The position numbers were made by a program, and so were the translations under genes. From Paenibacillus bovis (GTDB taxonomy: Bacteria > Bacillota > Bacilli > Paenibacillales > Paenibacillaceae): a stretch of DNA of 64,000 bases. The notes under the pieces were generated by a model that was given only the letters and a program-made list of their open reading frames with translations, was not told where the DNA came from and searched no databases. The DNA is taken from contig NZ_CP013023.1 of the NCBI RefSeq assembly GCF_001421015.2, positions 4,829,001-4,893,000 of the forward strand, in the 5' to 3' direction. Each line of letters opens with the position of its first letter. Position 1 is the stretch's first letter. Shown piece after piece: positions 9,542 to 18,639 of the stretch.

Positions 9542-10840
9542 TTATTCGGGATTCGCTTTGGCGCTGATGGGAGTCGCAGGTACTTTATGATGTTGATGTG
9601 GACCACCTGTCACCACCTCCTTGGGAATTTTGCGATTTTTGGCGGCAATCAGACCATTGGGACGGAAGATCGCGACCAGGATCAGAATCATACCGAAGAT
9701 AAACCGCTGCATTTTGGACGGTGACAGCGCATTGGGTACCTCAATAATCCCCTGCATCGACAGCTGATTCAGCCAATTGGTCAATTCGGTTAGCACCTGC
9801 AGATTGAGTATCGTTACCAGACTGGCGCCGAGAATAACACCTGGCACACTACCCATCCCGCCCAGTACGACCATAACGAGGATCGTCGTCGACTCGATCA
9901 GCGTGAAGCTCGTCGGATCGATAAAAGTCTGCTTGGCGGCGAACACTACACCCATCATCCCGGAAAAGGAAGCTCCGATTGCGAACGCAATCAGCTTGGT
10001 GCGAATGAGCGGAATCCCCATCGATTGGGCAGCAATCTCATTTTCCCGTACCGCTTTCCAGGAGCGCCCCAACCGGGAATGCTCCAGCCGCCTTACAGCA
10101 AAGATCACGACCAGCAAAATCGCAATAACGATAAAATAATATTGGTGCGGAAATGTAAAATCAAAACCGAACAGATCCGGCGGCTGGATCGAAGACAGTC
10201 CCATCGCTCCATTCGTAATATTGACCGGCTTCTCCAAGTTATTGAAAATAATGCGGATAATCTCTCCAAATCCCAGCGTCACGATAGCTAGATAATCCCC
10301 TTTGACCCGCAGCACGGGCAGACCAAGCAGAATCCCGAAGATGCCAGCCATAAATCCGCCAATCAGAATAAAGATCCAGAACGTGCCGCCGGAGAGTGGA
10401 AACAGATCGCCCGAGATAAAATTATTCGCCTGATCCGTAGCAAAGATACCGTACGTATACGCACCGACTGCAAAAAAGGCGACAAATCCCATATCCAGCA
10501 GACCGGCAAAGCCGACCACAATATTCAGTCCCAATGCCATCGCCACATAGATTCCGCACTGGGTTGCCACTTCCATATAAGAGTCATACGATGTACCGCC
10601 GGAGGAAGCGAAGGGAATAACGACCAGCAGCAGGACCAGGGCAATGATCCATTTGATTCCATTGGTAAAGGACGTATAGTAGAGCAGCAGCAGAGAAGCC
10701 AGCAGCAGCAAAAATGCTGTGACCGAGCGCTCCATCAGATACACTGCTGCTGCCGTGACGAGTGTAAACAGCACCAGCAGCACGATTTGCGCCAGCTTGT
10801 TTTCCCGCAGGGTAATGCGCATATTGTCCAATTTGCTCAT
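9542..10840 (-). CDS. livM: Branched-chain amino-acid ABC transporter permease LivM
   Basis: A 432-residue polytopic permease with about ten hydrophobic segments and the LivM hallmark GYLAIVTLGFGEIIRII-type loop (here DYLAIVTLGFGEI). The start at 10840 (MSKLDN) is preferred because TAGGTGG lies 5 nt upstream. A GTG at 10849, directly after the livH stop, is the alternative. The C-terminal ~30 residues (after FRPNGL) are a polar tail with several His, Pro and Lys. Confidence 0.92.
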   Translation of the reverse strand: MSKLDNMRITLRENKLAQIVLLVLFTLVTAAAVYLMERSVTAFLLLLASLLLLYYTSFTNGIKWIIALVLLLVVIPFASSGGTSYDSYMEVATQCGIYVAMALGLNIVVGFAGLLDMGFVAFFAVGAYTYGIFATDQANNFISGDLFPLSGGTFWIFILIGGFMAGIFGILLGLPVLRVKGDYLAIVTLGFGEIIRIIFNNLEKPVNITNGAMGLSSIQPPDLFGFDFTFPHQYYFIVIAILLVVIFAVRRLEHSRLGRSWKAVRENEIAAQSMGIPLIRTKLIAFAIGASFSGMMGVVFAAKQTFIDPTSFTLIESTTILVMVVLGGMGSVPGVILGASLVTILNLQVLTELTNWLNQLSMQGIIEVPNALSPSKMQRFIFGMILILVAIFRPNGLIAAKNRKIPKEVVTGGPHQHHKVPATPISAKANPE

Positions 10841-10849
10841 TGAGGCCAC

Positions 10850-11836
10850 CTACACTTTCTCTTTGACGGCTCTGCCAAACAAGCCCTCTGGTTTGAAGAT
10901 CAATACAACGATCAGAATCGCAAAGGCAAATACATCCTTGTACTCCGCGCCAAAATTGCCGCCAGTCATAATGCCCAGGTTCGCGGAAGCGAACATTTCC
11001 AGCACGCCGATCACGACACCGCCGAACATTGCGCCGCGGATATTACCGATACCGCCCAGCACTGCTGCTGTAAAGGCTTTGAGCCCCAAAATAAAGCCGA
11101 TATACGGATCGATTGTGCCGTACTGCTGCGCAAACAACACACCGGTCGATCCACCGAGCGCCGAACCGATAAAAAAGGTTAGCAGGATCACCTTGTTCAC
11201 ATTGATCGACATTAGCGAAGCCGTCTCCCGATCCTGTGCCACTGCCCGCATCGCACCGCCCCATTTGGTCCGGTTAACGAAAATATCCAGTCCAATCATC
11301 AGTACAATCGCCACAATAAAAATAAAGATCGTATTCGTCTTCACTGTTGCATTGCCGAACATGGCCGTCATGGACGAGAACCCCAGGGTAAAGCGTCCGT
11401 CGAATAGCTGCGGTACGCTAATGATATAATTGCCGGTTTTCAGTTCAGCGATAAAACGTACCAGATCCTGCAGTACAAAAGAAACCCCAAAGGCCGAGAT
11501 CAGCGAGATCAGCTTGGGTGCTTTGCGCAGCGGCCGATAAGCGACACGTTCGATCCCTACACCGAGCGCTCCGGTCACCATCATCGCGATAAAAATAATC
11601 AGCACATACGAGAACCAGGCAGGCAGACTGCCCAGCCAGCCCATGGACTGGAACAGCAGCAGTACCGATGTACCGGCAAAAGCTCCGGTCATAAAAATCT
11701 CTCCGTGCGCAAAGTTAATCAGTTCCAGTATGCCGTATACCATCGTATAACCGAGCGCTACTACTGCATAGATAGCCCCCAGCGCCAGTCCATCGATCAG
11801 TACCTGTGGCAGTGTTTGTAAAATACTTGCGAACAT
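10850..11836 (-). CDS. livH: Branched-chain amino-acid ABC transporter permease LivH
   Basis: A 328-residue inner-membrane permease. LIDGLALGAIYAVVALGYTMVYGILELINFAHGE-type residues at the N-terminus are diagnostic of LivH. The start at 11836 is chosen because AAAGGGG lies 7 nt upstream; a longer frame starting at 11896 would run through a terminator-like hairpin. It is the second gene of the operon, after the binding protein. Confidence 0.93.
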   Translation of the reverse strand: MFASILQTLPQVLIDGLALGAIYAVVALGYTMVYGILELINFAHGEIFMTGAFAGTSVLLLFQSMGWLGSLPAWFSYVLIIFIAMMVTGALGVGIERVAYRPLRKAPKLISLISAFGVSFVLQDLVRFIAELKTGNYIISVPQLFDGRFTLGFSSMTAMFGNATVKTNTIFIFIVAIVLMIGLDIFVNRTKWGGAMRAVAQDRETASLMSINVNKVILLTFFIGSALGGSTGVLFAQQYGTIDPYIGFILGLKAFTAAVLGGIGNIRGAMFGGVVIGVLEMFASANLGIMTGGNFGAEYKDVFAFAILIVVLIFKPEGLFGRAVKEKV

Positions 11837-11860
11837 GAACGCACCCCTTTCTATCGCCAT

Positions 11861-11908
11861 AAAACAAGAGCCAAGAGGTATGCCGTCAATCTGCACATCC
11901 CTCTTGGC
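11861..11908 (-). terminator. Attenuator-like hairpin between livJ and livH
   Basis: The stem GCCAAGAGG/CCTCTTGGC is followed on the transcribed strand by TCTTGTTTT. An imperfect terminator here would leave binding-protein mRNA in excess over permease mRNA, a known arrangement in ABC operons (inference). Confidence 0.6.
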
Positions 11909-11940
11909 CGCATGTTCATGTGCTGCAATTTGTGCTTCAA

Positions 11941-13152
11941 TTATTGACTGACTTCGGATACCAGTTTGCCTGGATACGTATCACCGGCGAACTCGTAAAT
12001 GTATACTTTCGCAAAAGAGTTATCCCCTTTGTCGTCAAAGCTGACTTCGGTAGCAATTCCTTTGAAATCCTTGGTTGCCCGCACTGCATCGCGAACGGTC
12101 TCACGGGATGGCATCTCGCCGCCGCTGCTATCCAGTGTCTTCTTGATCGCATCCAGCATGATGGTCATGGAATCATAGGCATAAGCGGAGTACCCTTCCG
12201 GTACTTTGCTAAATTCCTTCTGGTAGCGGGCTGCCCAATCGGTGCCGCCTTCCATTTTGGCGATTTCACCAGCTACCGAGCTGTACAGCGAGCCTTTGAC
12301 ATCGGCACCGGCAATCTCGACCAGTCCGGAAGAATCCAGTGCATCGCCGCCCATGATCGGAGCAGTAATACCTTTATCCCGCGCCTGCTTGATAATCAGA
12401 CCACCTTCGGCATACAGACCGCCGAAGAAAATAAAGTCCGGATTCTGGGTTGCCGCGATATTCAGTACGCCGTTAAAGTCTTTTTCCCCTACGGTAATCC
12501 CTTCATAACCGGCAATAGTCGCTCCCAGCTCCTGTGCCTTGTCGCGGAACGCTTCCGCCAATCCTTGGCCGTATGCTGTTTTATCCTGGATAACGAATAT
12601 TTTTTTGGCTCCAACGGTTTTCACTGCATATTCCGCTGCTGCCGGTCCCTGAAAATCATCCCGTGCGACGACACGGTTGGCTACTTTTAGCTTGCGGTCG
12701 GTAAATTCGGTCGCTGTACTCGCCGGGGAGATCATCGGAATATTGTACTTTTCATAAACAACCGAAGATGGAATCGATACGCCGGAGTTCAGATGGCCGA
12801 TTACACCGAGTACTGCCTGATCGGCACCAATCTGTTCGGCATTGGCTACGCCTTTTTTGGGATCACCCTGATCATCGTAGGGAACCAGCTCTAGCGAATA
12901 ACCCAGTTTGCTAAAGTCTTCTTTGTGATCCTCCATCGACATCTGAGCACCCAGTCGGATCGCTTCCCCCTGAATCGAACTGCCTCCGGATAATGGAGAT
13001 TGTGTTGCAATCTTGATGACTTTGCCACCAGCACTGCCACTGCTTCCACCGGAAGATGCACCGGTTGTCGTCGTACTTCCACCATTACCGCATCCTGCCA
13101 GCAAGCCCACTGCGAGGACTGCGGCTACTATACCATTCCATCTCCCTTTCAT
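11941..13152 (-). CDS. livJ: Branched-chain amino-acid ABC transporter substrate-binding lipoprotein
   Basis: A 403-residue lipoprotein. The signal peptide ends in lipobox LLAGC with the lipidated Cys at residue 21, followed by a Ser/Thr/Gly tether. The mature part is a type I periplasmic-binding fold of the LivJ family (KIATQSPLSGG...GDPKKGVANAEQI...GVIGHLNSGVSIP). Membrane-tethered, it delivers ligand to LivHM. The start at 13152 has GGGGGA about 10 nt upstream and yields a proper signal peptide; the longer frame from 13224 does not. It is the first gene of the operon, with a promoter candidate at 13216-13244. Confidence 0.93.
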   Translation of the reverse strand: MKGRWNGIVAAVLAVGLLAGCGNGGSTTTTGASSGGSSGSAGGKVIKIATQSPLSGGSSIQGEAIRLGAQMSMEDHKEDFSKLGYSLELVPYDDQGDPKKGVANAEQIGADQAVLGVIGHLNSGVSIPSSVVYEKYNIPMISPASTATEFTDRKLKVANRVVARDDFQGPAAAEYAVKTVGAKKIFVIQDKTAYGQGLAEAFRDKAQELGATIAGYEGITVGEKDFNGVLNIAATQNPDFIFFGGLYAEGGLIIKQARDKGITAPIMGGDALDSSGLVEIAGADVKGSLYSSVAGEIAKMEGGTDWAARYQKEFSKVPEGYSAYAYDSMTIMLDAIKKTLDSSGGEMPSRETVRDAVRATKDFKGIATEVSFDDKGDNSFAKVYIYEFAGDTYPGKLVSEVSQ

Positions 13153-13215
13153 ACTACTGAATCCCCCTTTTGATGTAAGTTTATATAACATTATGTGGTA
13201 CGATAACTTATTTAA

Positions 13216-13244
13216 AGTATACATAGATTATATACATCGGGCAA
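13216..13244 (-). promoter_or_regulatory. Candidate sigma-A promoter of the liv operon
   Basis: On the minus strand TTGCCC and TATACT are separated by 17 nt, about 64 nt upstream of the livJ start. Confidence 0.55.
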
Positions 13245-13582
13245 TCAGAAATTTTGATATTATTAGTCATATTTTGGAATATATTATAAAATAATATTTC
13301 ATTAAGCCGAATTATTTATTTTATATATTTAAAATTGTTCGTTTTAATCTTTATTTTATGTATAAATTAAATTTTCATGCATATTTAATAAATAATAATC
13401 TTATATAATGTAGGATTACATTGTTTTTTGTAGGTTGTACTTAAAATTTATAAGCAATTTTGTGTTATATAAATTAACATTTATTTATACTTAAATAAAA
13501 ATTAAGTGACATATATATTACATATACTATTTATACTTTACTTTTTCTTTGCAGATCCTTTATTTTTTCGTTTTCTCTTCCA

Positions 13583-13664
13583 AATAAAAAAATACAGCTC
13601 CGGCGTCCGCCCCCTTCTCATACTTATCATGCATGAGAGAAAGTAGACATCCAGAGCTGTATAT
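13583..13664 (-). terminator. Structured terminator-like element downstream of ald
   Basis: An outer stem ATACAGCTC/GAGCTGTAT encloses a TCTCAT/ATGAGA hairpin and a small GGC-GGAC-GCC hairpin, giving a possible three-way junction. On the minus strand the outer stem is followed by TTTTTTTATTT. It is best read as the ald terminator, but the internal structure is more elaborate than needed. No known riboswitch class was matched by eye. Confidence 0.55.
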
Positions 13665-13780
13665 TTACGCACCTTGATTAGCTTTTACAGCTTTTTCGAT
13701 TGTATATTTTTCGATCGTAATATAGTTTGTACTGACTTTCCGTACTACTTTCTGATTTACTGCTCTAATAGAGAGTATGC

Positions 13781-13798
13781 CAACCAGTTAGCTGGTTG
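13781..13798 (-). other. Perfect stem-loop over the ald stop codon
   Basis: CAACCAG and CTGGTTG flank a 4-nt loop that contains the ald TAA. There is no U-run behind it. It may protect the 3' end or affect termination of translation (inference). Confidence 0.45.
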
Positions 13799-14924
13799 CT
13801 GTAAAAGTCTTTTTGAGCGCTTCATCTACCGATACATATTCATAGCCCAGATCGCGGGCTACAGCCGCATAGGTCATCGCACCGGCAGCCGTATTTACTC
13901 CCAGCTGGAGTGCCGGATTATTAAGCAGGGCTTCGCGCAGTCCACGGTTGGCAATTTGCATAACATAAGGCATTGTTGCGTTGGTCAGTGCCATTGTGGA
14001 TGTTCTCGGTACAGCACCTGGCATGTTGGCAACTGCATAATGCAGTACATTATGTTTTTCGTAGGTTGGCTCGTTATGAGTAGTAATCCGATCCACCGTC
14101 TCCACGATACCTCCCTGATCCACTGCCACATCGACAATAACAGAATGCGCTTCCATTTGTTTTACCATCTCTTCGGTTACCAGCTTGGGCGCCTTGGCTC
14201 CCGGAATCAGCACCGCGCCAATCACCAGATCCGAGCTGGCTACCGCTTCGGCGATATTGTATGGATTGGACATCAGCGTCTGAATCGAATGACCAAATAT
14301 TTCTTCCAGCTGACGCAAACGATCTGCGCTCAGATCAATCATGGTCACTTCAGCACCCATACCGATTGCTACCCGGGCTGCATTCGTACCCACTACACCG
14401 CCACCGATAATCGTTACTCTTCCTTTTTTGACTCCAGGCACACCGCTGAGCAGAATCCCTTTGCCTCCATGAGGTCGTTCCAGGAACTGCGCACCGATCT
14501 GCACAGCCATACGTCCAGCCACTTCACTCATTGGTGTCAGCAGCGGCAGAGTCCGATTCACTTCTACCGTCTCATAGGCAATCCCGATCACTTTTTTCTC
14601 GATCAGGGCTGCTGCCAATTCGGGAGCTGCTGCCAGATGCAGATACGTAAACAGGATCAGTCCTTCCCGGAAATAACCATACTCCGACGGCAATGGCTCT
14701 TTGACCTTGAGAATCATCTCGGCTGTCGACCAGACTTCGGCGGCCTGCTGGATGATGGTCGCTCCTGACTGCTCATAGGCAGAATCGGTGAACCCGCTTC
14801 CTTTACCGGCCTGGGTTTCTACATATACCTCATGTCCAGCTGCAGTCAGTGTAGTCACACCTGCCGGTGTAATCGCTACACGATTCTCATTGTTTTTGAT
14901 CTCTTTGGGGATTCCAATTCTCAT
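13788..14924 (-). CDS. ald: Alanine dehydrogenase
   Basis: A 378-residue enzyme that catalyses NAD-dependent reversible deamination of L-alanine to pyruvate and ammonia. Substrate residues R15, K75 and H96 and catalytic Asp269 (Asp270 in M. tuberculosis Ald) fall at the expected positions. The Rossmann motif [12 protein letters not shown] starts near residue 172. The start at 14924 has AAGGAGG 7 nt upstream; the frame extends further but without a ribosome site. A TTACAT-16-TATAAT promoter candidate is present. The upstream PucR-type regulator (15267-16484) corresponds to AdeR, which activates ald in B. subtilis. Confidence 0.96.
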   Translation of the reverse strand: MRIGIPKEIKNNENRVAITPAGVTTLTAAGHEVYVETQAGKGSGFTDSAYEQSGATIIQQAAEVWSTAEMILKVKEPLPSEYGYFREGLILFTYLHLAAAPELAAALIEKKVIGIAYETVEVNRTLPLLTPMSEVAGRMAVQIGAQFLERPHGGKGILLSGVPGVKKGRVTIIGGGVVGTNAARVAIGMGAEVTMIDLSADRLRQLEEIFGHSIQTLMSNPYNIAEAVASSDLVIGAVLIPGAKAPKLVTEEMVKQMEAHSVIVDVAVDQGGIVETVDRITTHNEPTYEKHNVLHYAVANMPGAVPRTSTMALTNATMPYVMQIANRGLREALLNNPALQLGVNTAAGAMTYAAVARDLGYEYVSVDEALKKTFTATS

Positions 14925-15266
14925 GCTTGTTCCTCCTTCAGATGACGTGCCATTTCGTATACTCATTATAAGACACAAAAAATAGCATGTAATCGTCCAG
15001 TTCCCCAAATTTTAACAATTGGAATTGTGTAAAAACACAAAAAGGTTCAATTTTGCGTTACTATTCATAACACAAGATTGAACCTTTTATTTTCAAATTT
15101 ACTCTTTTCCTAATATCTATTGCTCTATTCAGCATCTTTTTTATTTTCCCCAACCCAGTTTGTCAGGTTATTTGCTAATTATAAGGTAAATGCAGGATAC
15201 CTTATAAAGCTATAGTTATGAAGATGCAAAGTAGTTACAAAGATACAAAGCAGTAGAATCTGCCTA
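14925..15266 (-). promoter_or_regulatory. ald promoter region
   Basis: This 342-bp region holds, in the direction of ald transcription, the adeR terminator (15041-15088), a perfect TTGTGT-AAAA-ACACAA palindrome (15025-15040), and a TTACAT/TATAAT promoter pair (14987-14992 and 14965-14970, 16-nt spacing). The palindrome is about 75 nt upstream of the likely transcription start, suitable for an activator such as AdeR (inference). Confidence 0.55.
15041..15088. terminator. Terminator of adeR
   Basis: AAAGGTTCAAT pairs perfectly with ATTGAACCTTT around a 25-nt loop. T runs follow on both strands. Confidence 0.75.
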
Positions 15267-16484
15267 TCAGCTGTCTCCCTCAAACCATAGCAGCTTGAGC
15301 TCCAGATACAAAGTCACTTTCTCGGCCATACTGTCCAGATTCACATGCCCGACCTCGGCAATACGCCGCAGACGATAGTTGAGTGTATTGGTATGCACAT
15401 GCAGCTGGGCTGCTGCCTGCTTGGCATCACTGTCATGGTCCAGGAATACAGCCAGCGTCTGCAGCAGATTGCTGTTATGCTCCCGGTCATACGCTGCCAG
15501 TCGCTCAATCGGTCCCCAACTCACCGGGAACTGCTCGGCTTCGCGCTGCATAGCATTCAGATACCGATAGAAACCGGCATCCGGATAATAGTGGATATGG
15601 TGTGTCTCCGGCAAATGCTGGTGCAGTGTAATCAGTTCTCTGGCCTGCCGGTAGCTGCGCTGAATATGCAGGGCAGAACCGAATCCCTCGCCTGCGGCAT
15701 AACAAATACCGTCGACAGGCAGCAGCAGACGCAGCCGGGTAATGATCATGCGGATACGCGCAGACAGTTCGGCAGAGCTGTCGGATTGAAATACACTTTT
15801 TATCCCGCATAGCAGAATCAGCCGATTGGGCTCCAGCAGCTGCAGGTGGACTTTGACTGCATATTCGCCAGACGCCTGAACAACTTTATCGTACCAACTG
15901 CTTGTATCGGGCTGTCCAGCCTGCTCCATAATCAGTACATATCCCGAGACAGGCAGCTCTACTCCCGCTTCCCGTGATTGCTGCGCAGCCTCCTGTTCGG
16001 ATTGAAAACGTCCGTTCAGGAGCCGGCGCAGCAGCTCCATTTTTTGCTGACGTTGCTGCTGTTGCATCATTTTGGAAGCTGCGATTTGTGCGCCTCGCTT
16101 GAACTGCTGCAGCTGGGCTGTTGTATAAGAGCCGTCATTTTCCAGCAGCCAGATATAGCCGATCACCTCATCGTAATGCCGTACCGAAATCGCCATCCTG
16201 CTGCGCAGTCCCACCTCACTAAGCTCGCGGATATGCTGAGGTTCTTCACTGTCCAGCAGACGCTGCATCGCTCCGGATTCATACAGAGCGCGCTGCACAT
16301 GCTCCGGTACCTTGCGTCCGACAATCGTAGCGATACGCGCCGGATCGGTACTGGGATCGTGCGTACTGTAAGCAAGCAGCCGATGACCTTCATCCTCAAT
16401 CGTCACCGGACTGCCCATCACTTCACTGATCATCTCGGCCAGCGTCTGCAGGCTGTCTACCTGACTGTCTATTATATGCTCCAA
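15267..16484 (-). CDS. adeR: PucR-family transcriptional regulator, probable activator of ald
   Basis: A 405-residue protein. Its N-terminal ~150 residues form a GAF-like sensory region (SPVTIEDEGHRLLAYSTH is typical of this subgroup). A middle GGDEF-like region follows, then a C-terminal PucR helix-turn-helix (AAAQLHVHTNTLNYRLRRI). In B. subtilis the PucR-type protein AdeR activates ald in response to alanine. This gene sits directly upstream of ald on the same strand, which supports the assignment. The start is a TTG at 16484 with only a weak GGCGG site. It is kept because the conserved N-terminus begins there and the next ATG is 17 codons in. Confidence 0.8.
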   Translation of the reverse strand: MEHIIDSQVDSLQTLAEMISEVMGSPVTIEDEGHRLLAYSTHDPSTDPARIATIVGRKVPEHVQRALYESGAMQRLLDSEEPQHIRELSEVGLRSRMAISVRHYDEVIGYIWLLENDGSYTTAQLQQFKRGAQIAASKMMQQQQRQQKMELLRRLLNGRFQSEQEAAQQSREAGVELPVSGYVLIMEQAGQPDTSSWYDKVVQASGEYAVKVHLQLLEPNRLILLCGIKSVFQSDSSAELSARIRMIITRLRLLLPVDGICYAAGEGFGSALHIQRSYRQARELITLHQHLPETHHIHYYPDAGFYRYLNAMQREAEQFPVSWGPIERLAAYDREHNSNLLQTLAVFLDHDSDAKQAAAQLHVHTNTLNYRLRRIAEVGHVNLDSMAEKVTLYLELKLLWFEGDS

Positions 16485-16554
16485 TGTTCATGCACCGCCT
16501 GTCTCTTCTGTTTTGGCCGCTGCTGCCAGTTGATGATCCGGACATTCAGCGGAT

Positions 16555-16587
16555 AGAAAAGACCGGATTGGAAATGTCCAACCCGGT
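16555..16587 (-). terminator. Terminator downstream of ecsB
   Basis: ACCGGGTTGGA pairs with TCCAATCCGGT (one G-T pair) and is followed on the minus strand by CTTTTCT. Confidence 0.7.
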
Positions 16588-16647
16588 ATATCCAGCTATA
16601 CTTGTTTTATATACTCATAATCGACAATCAATAATCCATTACTTTGT

Positions 16648-17871
16648 CTACAGCTCATCGTCAGCCGCCAGATCACGCAGCCATTTGCGATTCAGTGAGC
16701 TGCGGTACAGCCAGACCATGACCAGACCTGCCGCCAGTGTCCAGACGATTCGTACCGGATCACCAGCTGTTGCCAGCGGAATCCAGATCAGGATAGCAAT
16801 CAGCAGCTGTACCTGCGTAATCAGGCCGACAGTCTCCAGCCGCTGTGAAGTCGGCGGCAGCGGATAAATAGACAGCCATAACGTGTCGGTATGCTGCTTG
16901 CGCAGACTGGTCATCTGCATCCCTGCCAGCAAAATAAACAGCAGATACACAGCGACGCCAAACCACGATTCACGGGTCAGCAGCACCAGCAGCATACCGA
17001 ACAGTACAAACCGGATCAACGTAGGCAGCAGTTCACTGCGCACCAGCGTTTTGGAGACCAAAAAGCGAAAAGCCCGCTCCTGCTTCCAGGGCACCCGGTT
17101 ACCGGCAAAGGACAGCCAGCGGCGGCGGTTAATTTTCCGTTCTCCGGTCGGCACATCCACGAACCAGCCCAGCATACGCATAACGGCTGTAGCATGATTC
17201 TTCTCGGCAGCAATCAGACGTTCCCAGGGAACCTGTGCTTTGCCCGGCAAACGCAGCAGTCCATAATACACAGCCGCACCCAAAACCAGCACGATTGTGC
17301 CGGTCCACAGCGGCAACCACAAATAGGCAGCCAGCAGCGCAATCACAGCTACGTATCGGAGCAGCCGGTAGATAACACGAACAGTATCTCCGTTAATACG
17401 CAGCTCCTGCCAGCTGCCATAATTACTCACTATTTTGAGCAGCAGCAACAGGACAAGTGTCAGCAGGAGCGGCTTAGCGTCAGCAGCAGCCCGGATATAG
17501 AATGGCCAGACAATCAGCGTCAGCAGCAGCAGCCAGATATACTTGCCAATCACTGCACCACGCCAACCCGGAGCAAAATATTCATGCATCCGTTTCTCCA
17601 TCGGCAGCATAAAGACCACATCTGCAGGACGCATATACGTCCGAACCGTACCATATACCGTCAACGGAGTCAGCAGAATCAGCATGATCCAGTAGACTGG
17701 CAGACCCGGCGGCAGCTTTTGCAAAAATGTCGTATACCAGGCGGCAAAAGCGATGAGCAGAAACAGGGTTACAACCGCCAGACCGCTCTGTATCACATAC
17801 TGTGTATATGGAAGTATTCTGGACCAGAAGTCCGCTCTGCGCTGCTGGCGCAGTCGCAGCAGATCACTCAT
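16648..17871 (-). CDS. ecsB: ABC transporter permease EcsB
   Basis: A 407-residue membrane protein with about eight hydrophobic segments. The basic N-terminus (LLRLRQQRRADFWSRILPY) is typical of EcsB. In B. subtilis and S. aureus the EcsAB exporter affects protein secretion, intramembrane proteolysis by RasP and competence; its substrate is not firmly known. The start at 17871 overlaps the ecsA 3' end by 8 nt, implying translational coupling. A longer frame from 18015 lies inside ecsA and is rejected. Confidence 0.85.
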   Translation of the reverse strand: MSDLLRLRQQRRADFWSRILPYTQYVIQSGLAVVTLFLLIAFAAWYTTFLQKLPPGLPVYWIMLILLTPLTVYGTVRTYMRPADVVFMLPMEKRMHEYFAPGWRGAVIGKYIWLLLLTLIVWPFYIRAAADAKPLLLTLVLLLLLKIVSNYGSWQELRINGDTVRVIYRLLRYVAVIALLAAYLWLPLWTGTIVLVLGAAVYYGLLRLPGKAQVPWERLIAAEKNHATAVMRMLGWFVDVPTGERKINRRRWLSFAGNRVPWKQERAFRFLVSKTLVRSELLPTLIRFVLFGMLLVLLTRESWFGVAVYLLFILLAGMQMTSLRKQHTDTLWLSIYPLPPTSQRLETVGLITQVQLLIAILIWIPLATAGDPVRIVWTLAAGLVMVWLYRSSLNRKWLRDLAADDEL

Positions 17872-18628
17872 CGCTGACCGTCCATTTGGAGTCCTGAACC
17901 AGATCATAGAAGATCTGCTCCAGTGGTACTCCCTGCTGACCCGTCTGCTCACGGATCTGCTCCAGTGTGCCCTGAACGATAACACGTCCTTTGTGCAGTA
18001 CGATAAACCGGTCACAATAATTCTCGATCGTCGACAGGATATGCGAGCTCAGCAGAATAGAAGAACCATTTTGCTTCGTTTCCACCATAAAGTCCAGCAG
18101 CGAACGAATACCGAGCGGGTCGAGACCGAGAAAAGGCTCATCGATAATGTACAGCGGCGGTGCTGCTACGAAGGCACACATAATCATTACCTTTTGCTTC
18201 ATCCCTTTAGATAGATGCATCGACAGGCTGTCTTCTTTGTCTCCCATATTAAACAGCTGAATGAGCCGGCGGGAGCGCTGCTCGTAATCTTCGGGACTGA
18301 CATTATAGGCACGGGCAGTGAATTCCAGATGCTCGCGCACTGTCATTTCTTCGTACAGCTGCGGCGATTCCGGTACAAAAGCCAGCGAAGCCCGGTACTG
18401 CTGGGTATCTGCTGCCAGTGTAGAGCCCTGAATCTGAACTTCTCCACCCTGCGGTGTCATCAGTCCAAGGATATGCTTCATTGTTGTACTCTTGCCTGCA
18501 CCATTCAGGCCGATCAATCCGATCATCTCACCACGGCCAACTTCAAAGCTGATATCGTGCAGGACAGGCTTGCCATGACTGTAACCGCCGGTTAGACGGT
18601 CAACGTTAAGTACAGATACCTGTTCCAT
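17864..18628 (-). CDS. ecsA: ABC transporter ATP-binding protein EcsA
   Basis: A 254-residue ATPase with Walker A GLNGAGKSTTMKH and a variant signature HLSKGMKQKVMIM instead of the canonical LSGGQ, which is usual in EcsA. Walker B is LYIIDEPFLGLDP. It pairs with EcsB. It starts only 11 nt after the DEAD-box helicase stop, so the three genes probably share a transcript. Confidence 0.9.
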   Translation of the reverse strand: MEQVSVLNVDRLTGGYSHGKPVLHDISFEVGRGEMIGLIGLNGAGKSTTMKHILGLMTPQGGEVQIQGSTLAADTQQYRASLAFVPESPQLYEEMTVREHLEFTARAYNVSPEDYEQRSRRLIQLFNMGDKEDSLSMHLSKGMKQKVMIMCAFVAAPPLYIIDEPFLGLDPLGIRSLLDFMVETKQNGSSILLSSHILSTIENYCDRFIVLHKGRVIVQGTLEQIREQTGQQGVPLEQIFYDLVQDSKWTVSDE

Positions 18629-18639
18629 TATTTATAACC

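Larger units (their letters stand above)
13153..13787. other. Long intergenic region between livJ and ald, mostly AT-rich
   Basis: About 635 bp without a convincing gene. It holds the livJ promoter candidate (13216-13244), a very AT-rich stretch (about 13245-13560), the structured terminator-like element at 13583-13664, and a perfect stem-loop straddling the ald stop codon. No convincing CodY or other known operator was recognised. Confidence 0.5.

Noticed and set aside
13583..13664. Known riboswitch (THF, glycine, c-di-GMP or fluoride) or hammerhead ribozyme
   Set aside because: The conserved core sequences of those classes were not found on either strand.
15025..15040. Rex box upstream of ald
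   Set aside because: TTGTG and CACAA are 6 nt apart instead of 8, so it does not fit Rex spacing. An AdeR site is more likely.
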